Of a stretch of DNA of 64,000 nucleotides, positions 18,843-28,645 are shown piece after piece. The translations under genes were made by a program, and so were the position numbers. Numbering within the stretch: position 1 is the stretch's first letter; every line of letters starts with the position of its first letter. The DNA is taken from contig DAOMNO010000010.1 in NCBI GenBank assembly GCA_035443885.1, positions 1 through 64,000 of the forward strand. The letters are read 5' to 3'. The notes beneath the pieces are model-generated. The model was not told the origin of the DNA. It ran no database searches and worked only from the letters and a program-made list of their open reading frames with translations. The stretch comes from DAOMNO01 sp035443885 (GTDB taxonomy: Bacteria > Planctomycetota > Phycisphaerae > Phycisphaerales > SM1A02).

Positions 18843-19832
18843 ATGCTCGTGTACGCAGGCATTGACGAAGCCGGATACGGCCCGCTGCTCGGTCCGCTGT
18901 GCGTCGGGTGCTCTGTGTTCATCGTGAACGATGCCGACCCCGCTGCAGGCGCGCCGAACCTGTGGCGGCTGCTTGATGGCGCGGTGTGTCGAAGTCGGCG
19001 TGACGCCAAGAACCGCATCGCCATTGAGGATTCCAAAAAGCTCAAAGGCTCGAACGCCAGCGCGACATCGCATCCGCTGAAGCACCTTGAGCGAGGTGTA
19101 TTGGCAATGCTCAGCGCATCGCACGGTGCGGCGGCCCGCTTGCCCGCTTCAGATGATGAACTCTTCTCCATGCTGAACGCAGCGGATCAGGACGATGCTT
19201 CACCGTGGTGCGACGTGCGGTGCGAGCTTCCCGTGGCGCAAGTTGCGGATGAGTTGGCCATTGCGTCCGGCCGCATCCAGCGCGCAATGGAGCGAGCGGG
19301 GGTCTCATGCAGCATGATTCGCTGCGAAGCGATTGATGCCGCCGCGTTCAATGCACAGGTCGCCAGAACGAACAACAAAGCCACGGTGAACTTCGGCGCT
19401 GCGATGCGATTGGTCGAGATCATCCGGCGGCGCTGGCCGCGCGAGCATCCGCGCATCATTCTCGACCGTCATGGCGGGCGTACGCATTACCGCGAGGAGC
19501 TTCAGTTCTCCTGGCCTCACGCAAAGATTCAGATTCTTGCGGAAGACGACCGCATGAGTCGCTACCGGCTTGATTGCGAGGGGGCACTGCTCACGCTTAC
19601 GTTCATGCCCGATGCAGAGGAAGCCCATCTGCCGGTGGCCCTTGCGTCGATGACGGCGAAGTACGTGCGGGAGCTGCACATGCTGCGGCTGAACCGCTTC
19701 TTCGGCGGGCTGGTGCCGGAACTCAAGCCCACAGCAGGCTATTACACCGATGCCAAGCGGTATCTCGAAGCGATTGAACCCGCCATCCGGCGGCTCAACA
19801 TTCCCGTGGAGAGGCTGGTCCGGGCCATGTAG
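18843..19832 (+). CDS. divergent RNase HII-like protein
   Basis: A 329-aa protein that begins MLVYAGIDEAGYGPLLGP, close to the RNase HII active-site strand GIDEAGRGPLAGP with Asp and Glu in place. Later parts resemble other RNase HII elements: RIILDRHGGRTHY (third Asp) and ALASMTAKYVRELHMLRLN (cf. ASILAKVTRD), but the fourth Asp is Glu here and the usual GR is GY. It is about 120 residues longer than RNase HII (about 200 aa), with an extra helical region between the first strand and the centre. It may be a ribonuclease H-fold enzyme with altered specificity. The start was chosen at the family N-terminus; no strong ribosome site. Confidence 0.7.
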   Translation: MLVYAGIDEAGYGPLLGPLCVGCSVFIVNDADPAAGAPNLWRLLDGAVCRSRRDAKNRIAIEDSKKLKGSNASATSHPLKHLERGVLAMLSASHGAAARLPASDDELFSMLNAADQDDASPWCDVRCELPVAQVADELAIASGRIQRAMERAGVSCSMIRCEAIDAAAFNAQVARTNNKATVNFGAAMRLVEIIRRRWPREHPRIILDRHGGRTHYREELQFSWPHAKIQILAEDDRMSRYRLDCEGALLTLTFMPDAEEAHLPVALASMTAKYVRELHMLRLNRFFGGLVPELKPTAGYYTDAKRYLEAIEPAIRRLNIPVERLVRAM

Positions 19833-20113
19833 CACATGTGTAACGCCACGGAGCGAACGGCGGCATGGCAGCGGGAGGTGCGTGGGAAGTCCGGGGGGCA
19901 GTTCACGCCGCGTGCCGATACGGTTTGATGATGCTGACGTGGAGGCGAAACCACGACCGCAGAGGGAATCCATCCAGATTTTTCTTGCATCAGCCCAGGG
20001 TATCGCTCTGGTTCTGGATCAGGTTCAGGGGGAAAGGTCATTTGTGGCATGGGCCGAGAGAGTGGGGAAGGCTCAGGGAGTGGGGGAGACCCCGTCGGAT
20101 CGATATTTTTTCA
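19833..20113 (+). other. intergenic region between the RNase HII-like gene and the fusA promoter
   Basis: A 281-base stretch without a convincing gene. Open frames cross it on both strands but have no ribosome site or recognisable protein. I see no terminator with a T-run after the RNase HII-like gene. Confidence 0.35.
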
Positions 20114-20141
20114 TTGACAAAGTTGCCCGAACCCCTAAAAT
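20114..20141 (+). promoter_or_regulatory. sigma-70-type promoter for fusA
   Basis: TTGACA at 20114-20119 and TAAAAT at 20136-20141 are separated by 16 nt. The -35 is a perfect consensus and the -10 differs at one position. A start about 7 nt downstream would give an untranslated leader of about 400 nt before fusA. Confidence 0.7.
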
Positions 20142-20548
20142 GGCCGGTTCTCAACTTCCGCCCCCGCCGTGGGTGCGTGAAGCGAGCAGAGTACATGCAG
20201 GCGCAGCCTCGGCTGCCTTCGGGCAGTCGGCAACGGATAAGGAGATTCCCGTTGCAGGACGATGACGAGGACGCCCCCTTGCGTTGAAGACCGGTTCTGA
20301 CCGGCCCAACGGAAGGCGGGCCAGACAATCAGGACCGAAGCTCGCGATTCACACTTTGCCTGAACCGGCTTCGCACACAGTGTTTGCGAAGTCATCGTCA
20401 GGTCTCGCGAGAATCTGACCGATAACACGCATCTTCACCCCGAGGCTCGTTGGGGCCTCGGTCCGTTCAGTTTCGGCGAACGTCACTGCATCTTCGATCG
20501 ACGCTCGCCAGCACCGATCACGCCGCACATCCGGCAAGAGAGCACGTC
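20142..20548 (+). promoter_or_regulatory. long structured 5' leader of fusA
   Basis: About 400 nt with several hairpins: CGGCTGCC-TTCG-GGCAGTCG (20210-20229, a UUCG tetraloop), CCGGT/ACCGG near 20291-20304, CTTCGCA 20369-20375 with TGCGAAG 20385-20391, and CCGAGGC 20440-20446 with GCCTCGG 20455-20461. A very short frame with AAGGAG lies at 20252-20287. No known riboswitch or ribosomal-protein leader was recognised. No T-run terminator is seen, so any control would more likely act on translation or stability. Confidence 0.5.
20252..20287 (+). CDS. possible leader peptide upstream of fusA (11 codons)
   Basis: AAGGAG at 20239-20244 lies 7 nt before a TTG codon that opens an 11-codon frame encoding an acidic peptide (M/L-QDDDEDAPLR) ending at TGA 20285-20287. 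The ribosome site is good but the start codon is weak and the peptide is very short. It could be a translated regulator of the leader or a coincidence. Confidence 0.2.
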   Translation: MQDDDEDAPLR

Positions 20549-22699
20549 ATGGCTGTTGACCTCACCAAAGTTCGTAACATCGGCATCTGCGCTCACATTG
20601 ACGCGGGCAAGACCACCGTCACCGAGCGCGTTCTGTACTACACAGGCAAGAACTACAAGATGGGCGAGGTGCATGAAGGCACCGCGACCATGGACTTCCT
20701 GCAGGAAGAGCAGGAGCGCGGCATCACCATTCAGTCCGCCGCCACCACCTGCCCGTGGGAGCGCAATGGCCAGTGGTACAAGATCAACCTGATCGACACG
20801 CCGGGGCACGTGGACTTCACCATCGAAGTCGAGCGTTCGCTTCGCGTGCTGGACGGCGCGGTTGCTGTATTCGACGCGAAAGAAGGCGTCGAGGCGCAGT
20901 CTGAAACAGTCTGGCGTCAGGCCGATCGCTATAAGGTTCCGCGCCTCTGCTTCATCAACAAGATGGACAAGATCGGCGCCAACTTCGAGTTCAGCTTCAA
21001 GACGATCAAGGAGCGTCTCGGCGCGAACCCCATCGCCGTTCAGCTTCCGCTGGGCCAGAGCGAGACCTTTGAGGGCCTCATCGACCTGCTCGGCATGAAA
21101 GCCTACTACTTCGATGCTTCCGAGCTGGGCGCGAAAGTTGAAGAGCGTGAGATTCCTGAAGATATGCGGGACATGGCCGAGTTGTGGCGGCATGAGATGA
21201 TCGAGAAGGCTGCGGAACTCGACGACGACTTGATGATGCAGTACCTCGAGGACGAGAAGTCCGTAACTGAGGATCAAATTCGCGCGGCCCTTCGCAAGGG
21301 CACGATTGCTCGAAAGTGCAATCCCGTGTTTTGCGGCTCCGCGCTCAAGTACATCGGCGTGCAGCGCCTGCTCAACGGCGTCATCGACTACCTGCCCAAC
21401 CCCACGGAAGTTCCCGTGGTCGAAGGCATCGATCCTCGCGACAAGGATGTCAAGCTCAGCCGCCCTCACACCGAGGACGCGCCGTTCTCCGCGCTCGTGT
21501 TCAAGGTCGTTGCCGACACGCACGGCGACCTGACCTATATGCGCGTGTACTCCGGCCGGCTTGAGAAGGGTACGCGACTGCTTAACCCCGGCAACAACAA
21601 GAAAGAAAACGTCTCACGCATCTTTGAAATGCACGCGAAGGATCGCGAGCCGCTCGACTCTGTCGGCGCGGGTCAGATCGTCGCGGTCATCGGCCTGAAG
21701 AACTCCTACACAGGCGATACGCTCTGCGATCCCGATCATCCGATCATTCTTGAGAAGATGGACTTCCCGGAGCCGGTGATCTCGATGTCCATCGAGCCGA
21801 ACACCAACGAGGACAAGAAGAAGCTCTCCGAAGCACTCACCACCATCAAGCGCGAAGACCCTTCGTTCCGTGCCAACTACAACGAGGAAACTGGTGAGAC
21901 GATCATCGCAGGCATGGGCGAGCTTCACCTCGAAATCGTGAAGAACAAGCTCGTCCGTGATATGAAGATCAACGTTCGCGTCGGCACGCCTCGCGTTTCG
22001 TACCGCGAAACCATCACGGGCGTTGCCAAGGATGTGCGTGGCAAGTTCGTCAAGCAGACAGGCGGTCGCGGTCAGTTCGGCGATGCGGTCATCAACGTCT
22101 CGCCCATCACGCCTGAGGAAGTCGAAGCCCACAACGCCTCCCTGACGGAGAAGCAGCTCGCCACACAGAAGATGGTGATGAAGGACGGCATCGTGTTCAT
22201 CGACGCCATCAGTCAGGGCGTTATTCCCCGCGAGTACATTCCGTCTGTCGAATGGGGTGTGCGCAGCGCTGCGTCCGCAGGCATTCTGGGTGGCTACCCG
22301 GTGCAGAACGTCAAGGTCGAACTCGTCTTCGGCTCGTATCACGAGGTTGACTCCTCGCAGGTCGCTTTCGAACAGGCCGGTGCGCTGGCCTTCCGCGAGG
22401 CGTGCACCCGCGCGGGTCTCGCGCTGCTCGAGCCGATCATGAAGGTCACCATCGTTACGCCGGACGAATTTTTCGGATCCGTTTCGGGCGACCTTGCTTC
22501 ACGTCGCGGCCAGATCAACGACTCCGAACTGCGCGGCAACGCCCGCATCATCACGGCGGAAGTGCCGCTGTCGGAAATGTTCGGCTACACGACGGTGCTT
22601 CGTGGCATGACGCAGGGCCGCGCGACCAGCACGATGGAACCCGCAGCGTACCGACTCATGCCGGACCGCCTGAAGGATGCTGTGCTGGCGAAGGCGTAA
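20549..22699 (+). CDS. fusA: translation elongation factor G
   Basis: A 716-aa GTPase that drives ribosomal translocation. G1 AHIDAGKTT, switch region [12 protein letters not shown]3 [10 protein letters not shown]4 NKMDKIGA, followed by the five EF-G domains to the domain V end [14 protein letters not shown]. The start [20 protein letters not shown] is the usual EF-G N-terminus; AAGAGAG lies upstream. Unlike in many bacteria it is not next to rpsL, rpsG or tuf here. It has its own promoter, a long leader and a terminator, so it is a single-gene unit. The organism may have further EF-G paralogues outside the window. Confidence 0.98.
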   Translation: MAVDLTKVRNIGICAHIDAGKTTVTERVLYYTGKNYKMGEVHEGTATMDFLQEEQERGITIQSAATTCPWERNGQWYKINLIDTPGHVDFTIEVERSLRVLDGAVAVFDAKEGVEAQSETVWRQADRYKVPRLCFINKMDKIGANFEFSFKTIKERLGANPIAVQLPLGQSETFEGLIDLLGMKAYYFDASELGAKVEEREIPEDMRDMAELWRHEMIEKAAELDDDLMMQYLEDEKSVTEDQIRAALRKGTIARKCNPVFCGSALKYIGVQRLLNGVIDYLPNPTEVPVVEGIDPRDKDVKLSRPHTEDAPFSALVFKVVADTHGDLTYMRVYSGRLEKGTRLLNPGNNKKENVSRIFEMHAKDREPLDSVGAGQIVAVIGLKNSYTGDTLCDPDHPIILEKMDFPEPVISMSIEPNTNEDKKKLSEALTTIKREDPSFRANYNEETGETIIAGMGELHLEIVKNKLVRDMKINVRVGTPRVSYRETITGVAKDVRGKFVKQTGGRGQFGDAVINVSPITPEEVEAHNASLTEKQLATQKMVMKDGIVFIDAISQGVIPREYIPSVEWGVRSAASAGILGGYPVQNVKVELVFGSYHEVDSSQVAFEQAGALAFREACTRAGLALLEPIMKVTIVTPDEFFGSVSGDLASRRGQINDSELRGNARIITAEVPLSEMFGYTTVLRGMTQGRATSTMEPAAYRLMPDRLKDAVLAKA

Positions 22700-22736
22700 G
22701 GTCGGTCGATTACAAGTTATTGCAAGTTCTATGAAG

Positions 22737-22762
22737 CCCCCGGTCACTGACCGGGGGTTTTT
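22737..22762 (+). terminator. rho-independent terminator of fusA
   Basis: CCCCCGGT 22737-22744 pairs with ACCGGGGG 22750-22757 around a 5-nt loop and is followed by five Ts. Confidence 0.92.
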
Positions 22763-22938
22763 CGCATCCAACAAGGCACAGGGTGCAAAGAAGCCATGTT
22801 GTGGCATTCCAACTCAAAACAAATCTTGGAGTTTGCGGATTTGCCCATTACGATCCGGACAGGCCCAAATCTGTGTTCGACAATTCGCACCGCGAGTTGC
22901 GTGAAACTTGGTCATCGGTCTTGTGGAGGATGAACAAC

Positions 22939-24198
22939 ATGCGGTTATTGCATCGAACGTGTCATGTCATGAGCGTGACGATGGCGCTGTGTGGCGCGCT
23001 CTTTTCATGGAATAAAGCGAACGCGAACTGTCAACAAGTGTGGCATCCCGTTGACAGTGGGATCGACAATACAGTGCGGTCACTTGTGGTGTACAACGGC
23101 GACTTGATTGTCGCGGGTCTCTTCACAACCGCAGACGGTCAGCCCGTCAACCGTATTGCACGCTGGGACGGCTCGCATTGGCACGCCATGGGTGGTGGGA
23201 TGAGCGGTCCGGTGTATTCGCTTGCCGTACACAATGGCGACCTGATTGCTGGCGGCGGTTTCGCTAACGCGGGCGGTCAGGCGGTGAGCTTCATCGCGCG
23301 ATGGGACGGCTCTCAGTGGCACGGCATAGGTGGCGGGATGAGCGATACGGTCCGGTCGCTTGTGGTGCATAACGGCGAGTTGATCGCCGGAGGCGACTTC
23401 ACCACAGCAGGAGGGCAAACGGTCAACCGCGTCGCACGATGGGATGGTTCGCAATGGAATGCCTTGCGCAATGGGGTGAATGGTTCGGTGCTTTCACTTG
23501 CCGTGTACAACGGCGATCTGATTGTGGGTGGGAGTTTTTCCGTCGCATTGAATCCGCATATAACCGTGAATCGCATTGCGCGGTGGAATGGATCGCAATG
23601 GCAGAGCCTCGGCGGGGGGCTGAACAGCGTGGTGTTCTCACTTACGGTGTACAACGGCGATCTGATTGCAGGCGGATTCTTTTCTAGTGGAAGTGGGCTG
23701 CCTGCAAGTTCAAACCGCATTGCGCGCTGGGATGGTTCACAGTGGCACGCCTTGGGCAGCGGGATGAACAGCGCGGTGCAGTCACTCACGGAATTCAACG
23801 GCGAGTTGATCGCCGGAGGCATTTTCACCACTGCGGGCGGTCAGCCAGTTGGCCATGTTGCGCGATGGGACGGATCGCATTGGCATGCTATGGACAGCGG
23901 GGTGAATGCTTCGGTTTTCTCGTTTGCGGAATGGGGTAGTGACCTGATCGTGGGCGGCTCCTTCAACATCGTTGGTGGGCAGCCTGCCAATCGCATCGCG
24001 CGCTGGGATGCCTGCGTCACACCGCCCTGTGCGCTCGCGGACCTCAACTGCGACGGTCTCGTTGATGTGCTCGATCTGCTGATTCTACTCGGCGCGTGGG
24101 GCAACTGTCCGAAGTCAGGCGACTGTCCCGCTGACCTCAACCACTCCGGCACAGTTGATGTGCAGGATTTGCTGATCCTGCTGGCCAACTGGGGCTGA
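22939..24198 (+). CDS. secreted seven-repeat beta-propeller protein with GC-type dockerin
   Basis: A 419-aa exported protein. GGAGG lies 9 nt before the ATG at 22939, and a signal peptide follows (MRLLHRTCHVMSVTMALCGALF, cut near ANA-N). Residues about 35-360 consist of seven repeats of about 46 aa with the unit V.SL.VYNGDLI.GG.FTTAGGQ, NRIARWDGSQW, H.LGGGM. Seven such units would make a closed seven-bladed propeller. The last about 55 residues carry two dockerin-like motifs: ADLNCDGLVDVLDLLILLGAW and ADLNHSGTVDVQDLLILLANW. In Phycisphaerae these GC-type dockerins are thought to serve cell-surface sorting or assembly. No catalytic residues are recognised. It lies between two clear terminators, so it is transcribed alone. 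Confidence 0.88.
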   Translation: MRLLHRTCHVMSVTMALCGALFSWNKANANCQQVWHPVDSGIDNTVRSLVVYNGDLIVAGLFTTADGQPVNRIARWDGSHWHAMGGGMSGPVYSLAVHNGDLIAGGGFANAGGQAVSFIARWDGSQWHGIGGGMSDTVRSLVVHNGELIAGGDFTTAGGQTVNRVARWDGSQWNALRNGVNGSVLSLAVYNGDLIVGGSFSVALNPHITVNRIARWNGSQWQSLGGGLNSVVFSLTVYNGDLIAGGFFSSGSGLPASSNRIARWDGSQWHALGSGMNSAVQSLTEFNGELIAGGIFTTAGGQPVGHVARWDGSHWHAMDSGVNASVFSFAEWGSDLIVGGSFNIVGGQPANRIARWDACVTPPCALADLNCDGLVDVLDLLILLGAWGNCPKSGDCPADLNHSGTVDVQDLLILLANWG

Positions 24199-24246
24199 AC
24201 TGAATCGCCACATCGCGCGCTGCGCAGTTCAGCATGTCACGAAACA

Positions 24247-24274
24247 AACAAGCGACCCATATGGGTCGCTTGTT
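24247..24274. terminator. 28-nt perfect palindrome between convergent genes
   Basis: AACAAGCGACCCAT at 24247-24260 is exactly inverted at 24261-24274. It lies between the convergent dockerin gene and the small basic protein gene, and its TT/AA ends suggest a bidirectional transcription terminator. There is no long T-run on either strand. Confidence 0.65.
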
Positions 24275-24325
24275 GCATGATGGTGAAGATTCGTGTGTGC
24301 TTGGCGCCAAGCGCATCGTGCCGGA

Positions 24326-24649
24326 TTACGCAGCGGACTTGGCCTTGAGGAACTTTTCAACGCTGCGAACGTCGGGCAGGATGTGCGGCGTGAGGGTCAG
24401 CGTGAATGTCTCGCCCGCCTTCACCTGCGTGAGCTTCGTCGTCTTTGCACGATGCGTCCACTCCACGCCTGCGCGGATGTAGGTGACGTTGTCCTTCTGC
24501 TTGCGACGGCGCGCCAGCTTGCCGAGGCCGCGCTGAATCTGCGGCTGCATACGCATCAGGCGGCGGATCGTCTTGATGTCCGCAGTGCGCTCGGGCGTCT
24601 TGGTGATCGTGAAGGTAACGGTCTTGAGTGGTGCAATCACATCGCTCAT
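24326..24649 (-). CDS. small basic protein of unknown function
   Basis: A 107-aa protein starting MSDVIAPLKTVTFTITKTPE. The start is supported by GGAG 7-8 nt upstream. The centre is strongly basic (KTIRRLMRMQPQIQRGLGKL, then ARRRKQK), and the C-terminal half looks beta-rich (ETFTLTLTPHILPDVRSVEKF). There is no signal peptide, membrane span or metal motif. The charge suggests nucleic-acid or ribosome binding, but I do not recognise the family. It is a single gene, divergent from carB across a 429-nt gap. Confidence 0.65.
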   Translation of the reverse strand: MSDVIAPLKTVTFTITKTPERTADIKTIRRLMRMQPQIQRGLGKLARRRKQKDNVTYIRAGVEWTHRAKTTKLTQVKAGETFTLTLTPHILPDVRSVEKFLKAKSAA

Positions 24650-25078
24650 GGCAAAACTCCAGCCCCCGGCAGGCGTCGCATACCATCCGCGACGGCCGTT
24701 CAGGGAAGCCCCGTAGTGTAGCAGATCGCCAAGCGATTGCCAGCGAGAACGGTTGGACATCATCCAAACAAAATCCGATCATACTCAGATGATTTTGGGG
24801 TGCTTTTCCATCCATGCCCGAGTCTGGAGTGTGCGCCACTGAACTGCGCTCGGTACCCACACAAACTGCTCGCGCGTATGCGGTTGGGCGTCGCGCTCGT
24901 GCCGACCTTTTTCGTTCCATGAGGACTTCACGGGAGTCGGCAGAGTTCTGTCGTGATTGAGCGTTTCCCTCTTCGCGGCTATCCTCTGAGAAGTTTGCGC
25001 CGACCGCGGTGCGCAGCGACCCCGATCGTCCCCATTTTGATGTCTTGACGTGCTGACGCTTCGACATCCCGCCCTTCA
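24650..25078. other. intergenic region between the small basic protein gene and carB
   Basis: Divergent promoters are expected in this 429-base gap. On the carB side a promoter-like pair is annotated at 24957-24985. No repeat, terminator or convincing short gene is visible in the rest. Confidence 0.4.
24957..24985 (+). promoter_or_regulatory. candidate sigma-70-type promoter for carB
   Basis: TTGAGC at 24957-24962 and TATCCT at 24980-24985, with a 17-nt spacer. Each hexamer has two mismatches to consensus. It lies about 95 nt upstream of the carB ATG. Confidence 0.4.
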
Positions 25079-28000
25079 ATGCCCCGACGTGATGACCTGC
25101 ACACGATCCTGATCCTCGGTTCCGGCCCGATTGTCATCGGCCAGGGCTGTGAGTTTGACTATTCAGGCACGCAGGCGTGCAAGGCCCTTCGCGAAGAGGG
25201 CTACCGCGTTGTTCTCGTCAACTCAAACCCCGCAACGATCATGACCGATCCGGCGTTCTCGGATCGAACCTACATCGAACCCATCACACCCGAAGCGGTC
25301 CGGAAGATCATTGAGCGTGAGCGATCACTTGGCACGCCCATTGATGCACTGTTGCCCACGCTCGGCGGGCAGACCGCGCTCAACTGCGCGTGCAAGCTGC
25401 ACGACGACGGCACGCTTGATGAGTTCGGCATTGAGATGATCGGCGCGAACCGCGATGCGATCTATCGTGCAGAAAGCCGCGAAGAGTTCCGTCGCGTTGT
25501 TGAAGAACTCGGTCTCAAGCAGCCGCTGGCGAAGTCGGTTGGCACGATGGACGAGGCGTGGGAGTTTCTCAAGGAGATCGGCCTGCCCGCCATCATCCGC
25601 CCCGCGTTCACGCTCGGCGGGTTCGGTGGCGGCATTGCCTACAACCGCGATGAGTTCGAGGACATCGTGCGCCGCGGCCTTGATGCGTCGATGATCCGCC
25701 AAGTGCAGATCGATCAGTCCGTACTCGGATGGAAGGAGTACGAACTGGAAGTCGTGCGCGACAAGAATGACAACTGCATCATTGTCTGTGGCATTGAGAA
25801 CATTGATGCGATGGGGGTCCACACCGGCGATTCAATCACGGTTGCGCCCATCATGACGCTCACGGATAAGGAATATCAGCGCATGCGCGATGCGGCGTTC
25901 GATATTCTGCGAGCTGTGGGCGTGGAGACGGGCGGCTCGAACGTGCAGTTCGCGGTGAACCCAAAGAACGGTGAGATGGTCGTGGTGGAGATGAACCCGC
26001 GCGTCTCGCGCAGTTCCGCGCTGGCGTCCAAGGCGACGGGCTTCCCTATTGCGAAGATCGCCACCAAGCTCGCTGTCGGCTACACGCTGGATGAGTTGCG
26101 CAACGACATCACGGGCACAACCAGCGCATGCTTTGAGCCGTCGATTGATTACGTTGTGGTCAAGATTCCTCGCTGGGCGTTTGAGAAATTCCCCGAAGCG
26201 GACGAAACGCTGACAACGCAGATGAAGAGCGTGGGCGAAGCGATGAGCATCGGCCGAACGTTCAAGGAAGCGTTCCAGAAGGCGATCCGCTCAATGGAAG
26301 TGAAGCGCTTCGGTTTGGGGCTGGATAAGAATGACAAGTGGTTGAGTGCGCTGCGTGCAGGCCTCGGCCAAGATTCAGCAAGCGAGGATGATGCGAGCGA
26401 CTGGCCCATCCCCGAAGACAAACTCGTTCGCAAGCTGAGTGTGCCAAGCCAGGGGCGGATTTACTACATCCGCTACGCATTCAAAATGGGTTGGTCGATT
26501 GAGCGAGTGCACGAGCTCACGAGAATCGACCCGTGGTTCCTTGACCAGTTCAAGCAGCTTGTCGAGTTCGAGGATGAGCTGACGCAGTATGTGAAGCTGG
26601 AAGATGTACCTCGCGAGACGCTCTTCCGCGCAAAGCAGCTCGGATACTCGGATGCACAGCTTGCGAATCTGTATCTGGGTGATGTCAAGACAACGACGAT
26701 CCTCGCAGTGCGGGCGCATCGCAAAAAGCTTGGGATTGAGCCGGTGTACAAGCTGGTGGACACGTGCGCTGCGGAGTTTGAAGCAGCAACGCCGTATTAC
26801 TACAGCACATACGAAGCGCCGTACCGTGAGCCAGGTCGTCCCGACCCGGCGAAGCCCGAATTGAAACAATCCGGCTCGCGTTGTGATGACGAAATCCGCA
26901 TCACACCGCGCCCGAAGATCATCATCCTCGGCGGCGGCCCGAATCGTATCGGGCAGGGCATTGAGTTTGATTACTGCTGCTGCCAGGCATCGTTCGCGTG
27001 CCGCGAAATGGGCTATGAGTCGGTGATGATCAACTCGAACCCGGAAACGGTTTCGACTGACTATGACACCAGCGACCTTCTCTTCTTCGAGCCGCTCACG
27101 CTTGAAGACACGCTGAATATCATGGAGCGGCTCAATGGCGGCGGCGTCGACGTGCCGCATCGCAGCGGTGGGGTGGTCGGCTGCATCGTGCAGTTCGGCG
27201 GGCAGACGCCGCTCAACCTTGCTCACGGTCTCACTGCTGCGGGCGTGCCGCTCATCGGCACCGGCCTTGCGTCCATTGACGCGGCAGAAGACCGCGACCG
27301 ATTCAAGGCGATGCTTGATGAACTGGGCATGAAGCAGCCCGCCAGCGGCATCGCGCACTCGCTTGAAGAAGCCGTCGAAATCGCAGGCCGCATCGGCTAT
27401 CCCGTGCTCGTTCGCCCCAGTTATGTGCTGGGCGGTCGTGGCATGGAAACGTGCTTCGATGAAACCTCGCTTCGCCGCTACATGCGCGAAGCTGTGGATG
27501 TTTCTGAACTTGCCGACGCGCCGGTGCTCATCGACCGGTTCCTCTCTGAAGCGATTGAGATCGATGTTGATGTGATCGCAGACTACACGCCAGACGCCAA
27601 AACGGCGCCGAAGCAGATCAACTGCACGAGCGCGAAGCCGCAGGCGCTCGTGTGCGGCGTGATGGAACACATTGAGGAAGCGGGTGTGCACTCGGGCGAT
27701 TCTTCCTGCACCATCCCGCCATACTCCCTGCCGCGTTCGATTGTCGACCAGATCAAGTCGCACGCACGCAAGCTGGCGGAGCGGCTGCACGTGCGAGGCT
27801 TGATGAACGTGCAGATGGCCGTGAAGGACGAGCAGGTGTACATCATCGAGGTGAACCCCCGCGCCTCGCGCACCGTGCCGTTCGTGGCGAAGGCCAAGGG
27901 CGTGCAGTGGTCGCGTCAGGCAGCGAAGGTGATGATGGGCGCGACGCTGGATGAACTCGGCGTGCAGGAAGTGCCCGATGCAGGCTTCTACGCGGTGAAG

Positions 28001-28606
28001 GAACCGGTCTTCCCGTTCAACCGTTTCCCCGGCGTGGATGTCATCCTCGGCCCGGAGATGCGCTCAACAGGTGAGGTGATGGGCGCTCATCGCTCGCTGC
28101 CCGTCGCATTCGCCAAGGCGCACATGGCAGCAGGCATCTCGCTGCCCACAACCGGCAACGTGTTCCTCTCCGTGCGCGATTCTGATAAATCGCACTGCAT
28201 TGAGATCGCGAGAACACTCGTCTCCATGGGGTTCACCGTCTATACCACGCGCGGCACGCACGAACTGCTGGAGACCCACGGCGTCGATACGCAGGTGCTG
28301 CGCAAGATCAGCGAGGGCGCGCGGCCCAATATTCTCGACAAAATCGCCAACGGCGAGATTCAACTCATTCTGAATACAGCGACGCGCAAGGGCGCGCACA
28401 CGGACGAGGGAAGAATCCGCGCGATGGCCGTCCGCGCCGCCGTGCCGATGATTACAACCATCACTGGCGCGCGAGCCACCGTGCAGGCGATCGCCGCCCT
28501 GCGCAGCGGAGCGTGGAGCGTCTCCGCGATTCAGGACTACTTCCCGCATCTGACGCGCCCCGCAGCAAAGAAAACCGTCTCCACACCGCAACCCGTTACG
28601 GTCTGA
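25079..28606 (+). CDS. carB: carbamoyl-phosphate synthase large subunit
   Basis: A 1175-aa enzyme that makes carbamoyl phosphate from bicarbonate, ATP and the ammonia delivered by CarA, for arginine and pyrimidine synthesis. The two homologous ATP-grasp halves are clear: [20 protein letters not shown] at the N-terminus and [20 protein letters not shown] in the second half, each followed by its ATP-grasp core ([40 protein letters not shown]). The C-terminal allosteric domain includes [19 protein letters not shown]. It is about 100 residues longer than the E. coli enzyme, with part of the excess in a linker of about 30 residues before the second half (rich in Pro/Lys/Arg) and in [13 protein letters not shown]. 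carA is not in the window. Confidence 0.98.
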   Translation: MPRRDDLHTILILGSGPIVIGQGCEFDYSGTQACKALREEGYRVVLVNSNPATIMTDPAFSDRTYIEPITPEAVRKIIERERSLGTPIDALLPTLGGQTALNCACKLHDDGTLDEFGIEMIGANRDAIYRAESREEFRRVVEELGLKQPLAKSVGTMDEAWEFLKEIGLPAIIRPAFTLGGFGGGIAYNRDEFEDIVRRGLDASMIRQVQIDQSVLGWKEYELEVVRDKNDNCIIVCGIENIDAMGVHTGDSITVAPIMTLTDKEYQRMRDAAFDILRAVGVETGGSNVQFAVNPKNGEMVVVEMNPRVSRSSALASKATGFPIAKIATKLAVGYTLDELRNDITGTTSACFEPSIDYVVVKIPRWAFEKFPEADETLTTQMKSVGEAMSIGRTFKEAFQKAIRSMEVKRFGLGLDKNDKWLSALRAGLGQDSASEDDASDWPIPEDKLVRKLSVPSQGRIYYIRYAFKMGWSIERVHELTRIDPWFLDQFKQLVEFEDELTQYVKLEDVPRETLFRAKQLGYSDAQLANLYLGDVKTTTILAVRAHRKKLGIEPVYKLVDTCAAEFEAATPYYYSTYEAPYREPGRPDPAKPELKQSGSRCDDEIRITPRPKIIILGGGPNRIGQGIEFDYCCCQASFACREMGYESVMINSNPETVSTDYDTSDLLFFEPLTLEDTLNIMERLNGGGVDVPHRSGGVVGCIVQFGGQTPLNLAHGLTAAGVPLIGTGLASIDAAEDRDRFKAMLDELGMKQPASGIAHSLEEAVEIAGRIGYPVLVRPSYVLGGRGMETCFDETSLRRYMREAVDVSELADAPVLIDRFLSEAIEIDVDVIADYTPDAKTAPKQINCTSAKPQALVCGVMEHIEEAGVHSGDSSCTIPPYSLPRSIVDQIKSHARKLAERLHVRGLMNVQMAVKDEQVYIIEVNPRASRTVPFVAKAKGVQWSRQAAKVMMGATLDELGVQEVPDAGFYAVKEPVFPFNRFPGVDVILGPEMRSTGEVMGAHRSLPVAFAKAHMAAGISLPTTGNVFLSVRDSDKSHCIEIARTLVSMGFTVYTTRGTHELLETHGVDTQVLRKISEGARPNILDKIANGEIQLILNTATRKGAHTDEGRIRAMAVRAAVPMITTITGARATVQAIAALRSGAWSVSAIQDYFPHLTRPAAKKTVSTPQPVTV

Positions 28607-28645
28607 CGCGTACGTTTCGCGTTTTCTGCGGTGAATTCGAAGCGA

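Noticed and set aside
18764..19171. N-terminal extension of the TauE/SafE gene
   Set aside because: It would overlap the divergent RNase HII-like gene over most of its length and has no membrane-protein character.
19833..20113. Small RNA gene before fusA
   Set aside because: No stable structure, promoter with terminator, or similarity to a known RNA could be identified.
20483..21523. Long minus-strand frame across fusA
   Set aside because: It mirrors the fusA codon pattern and has no start signal or protein family.
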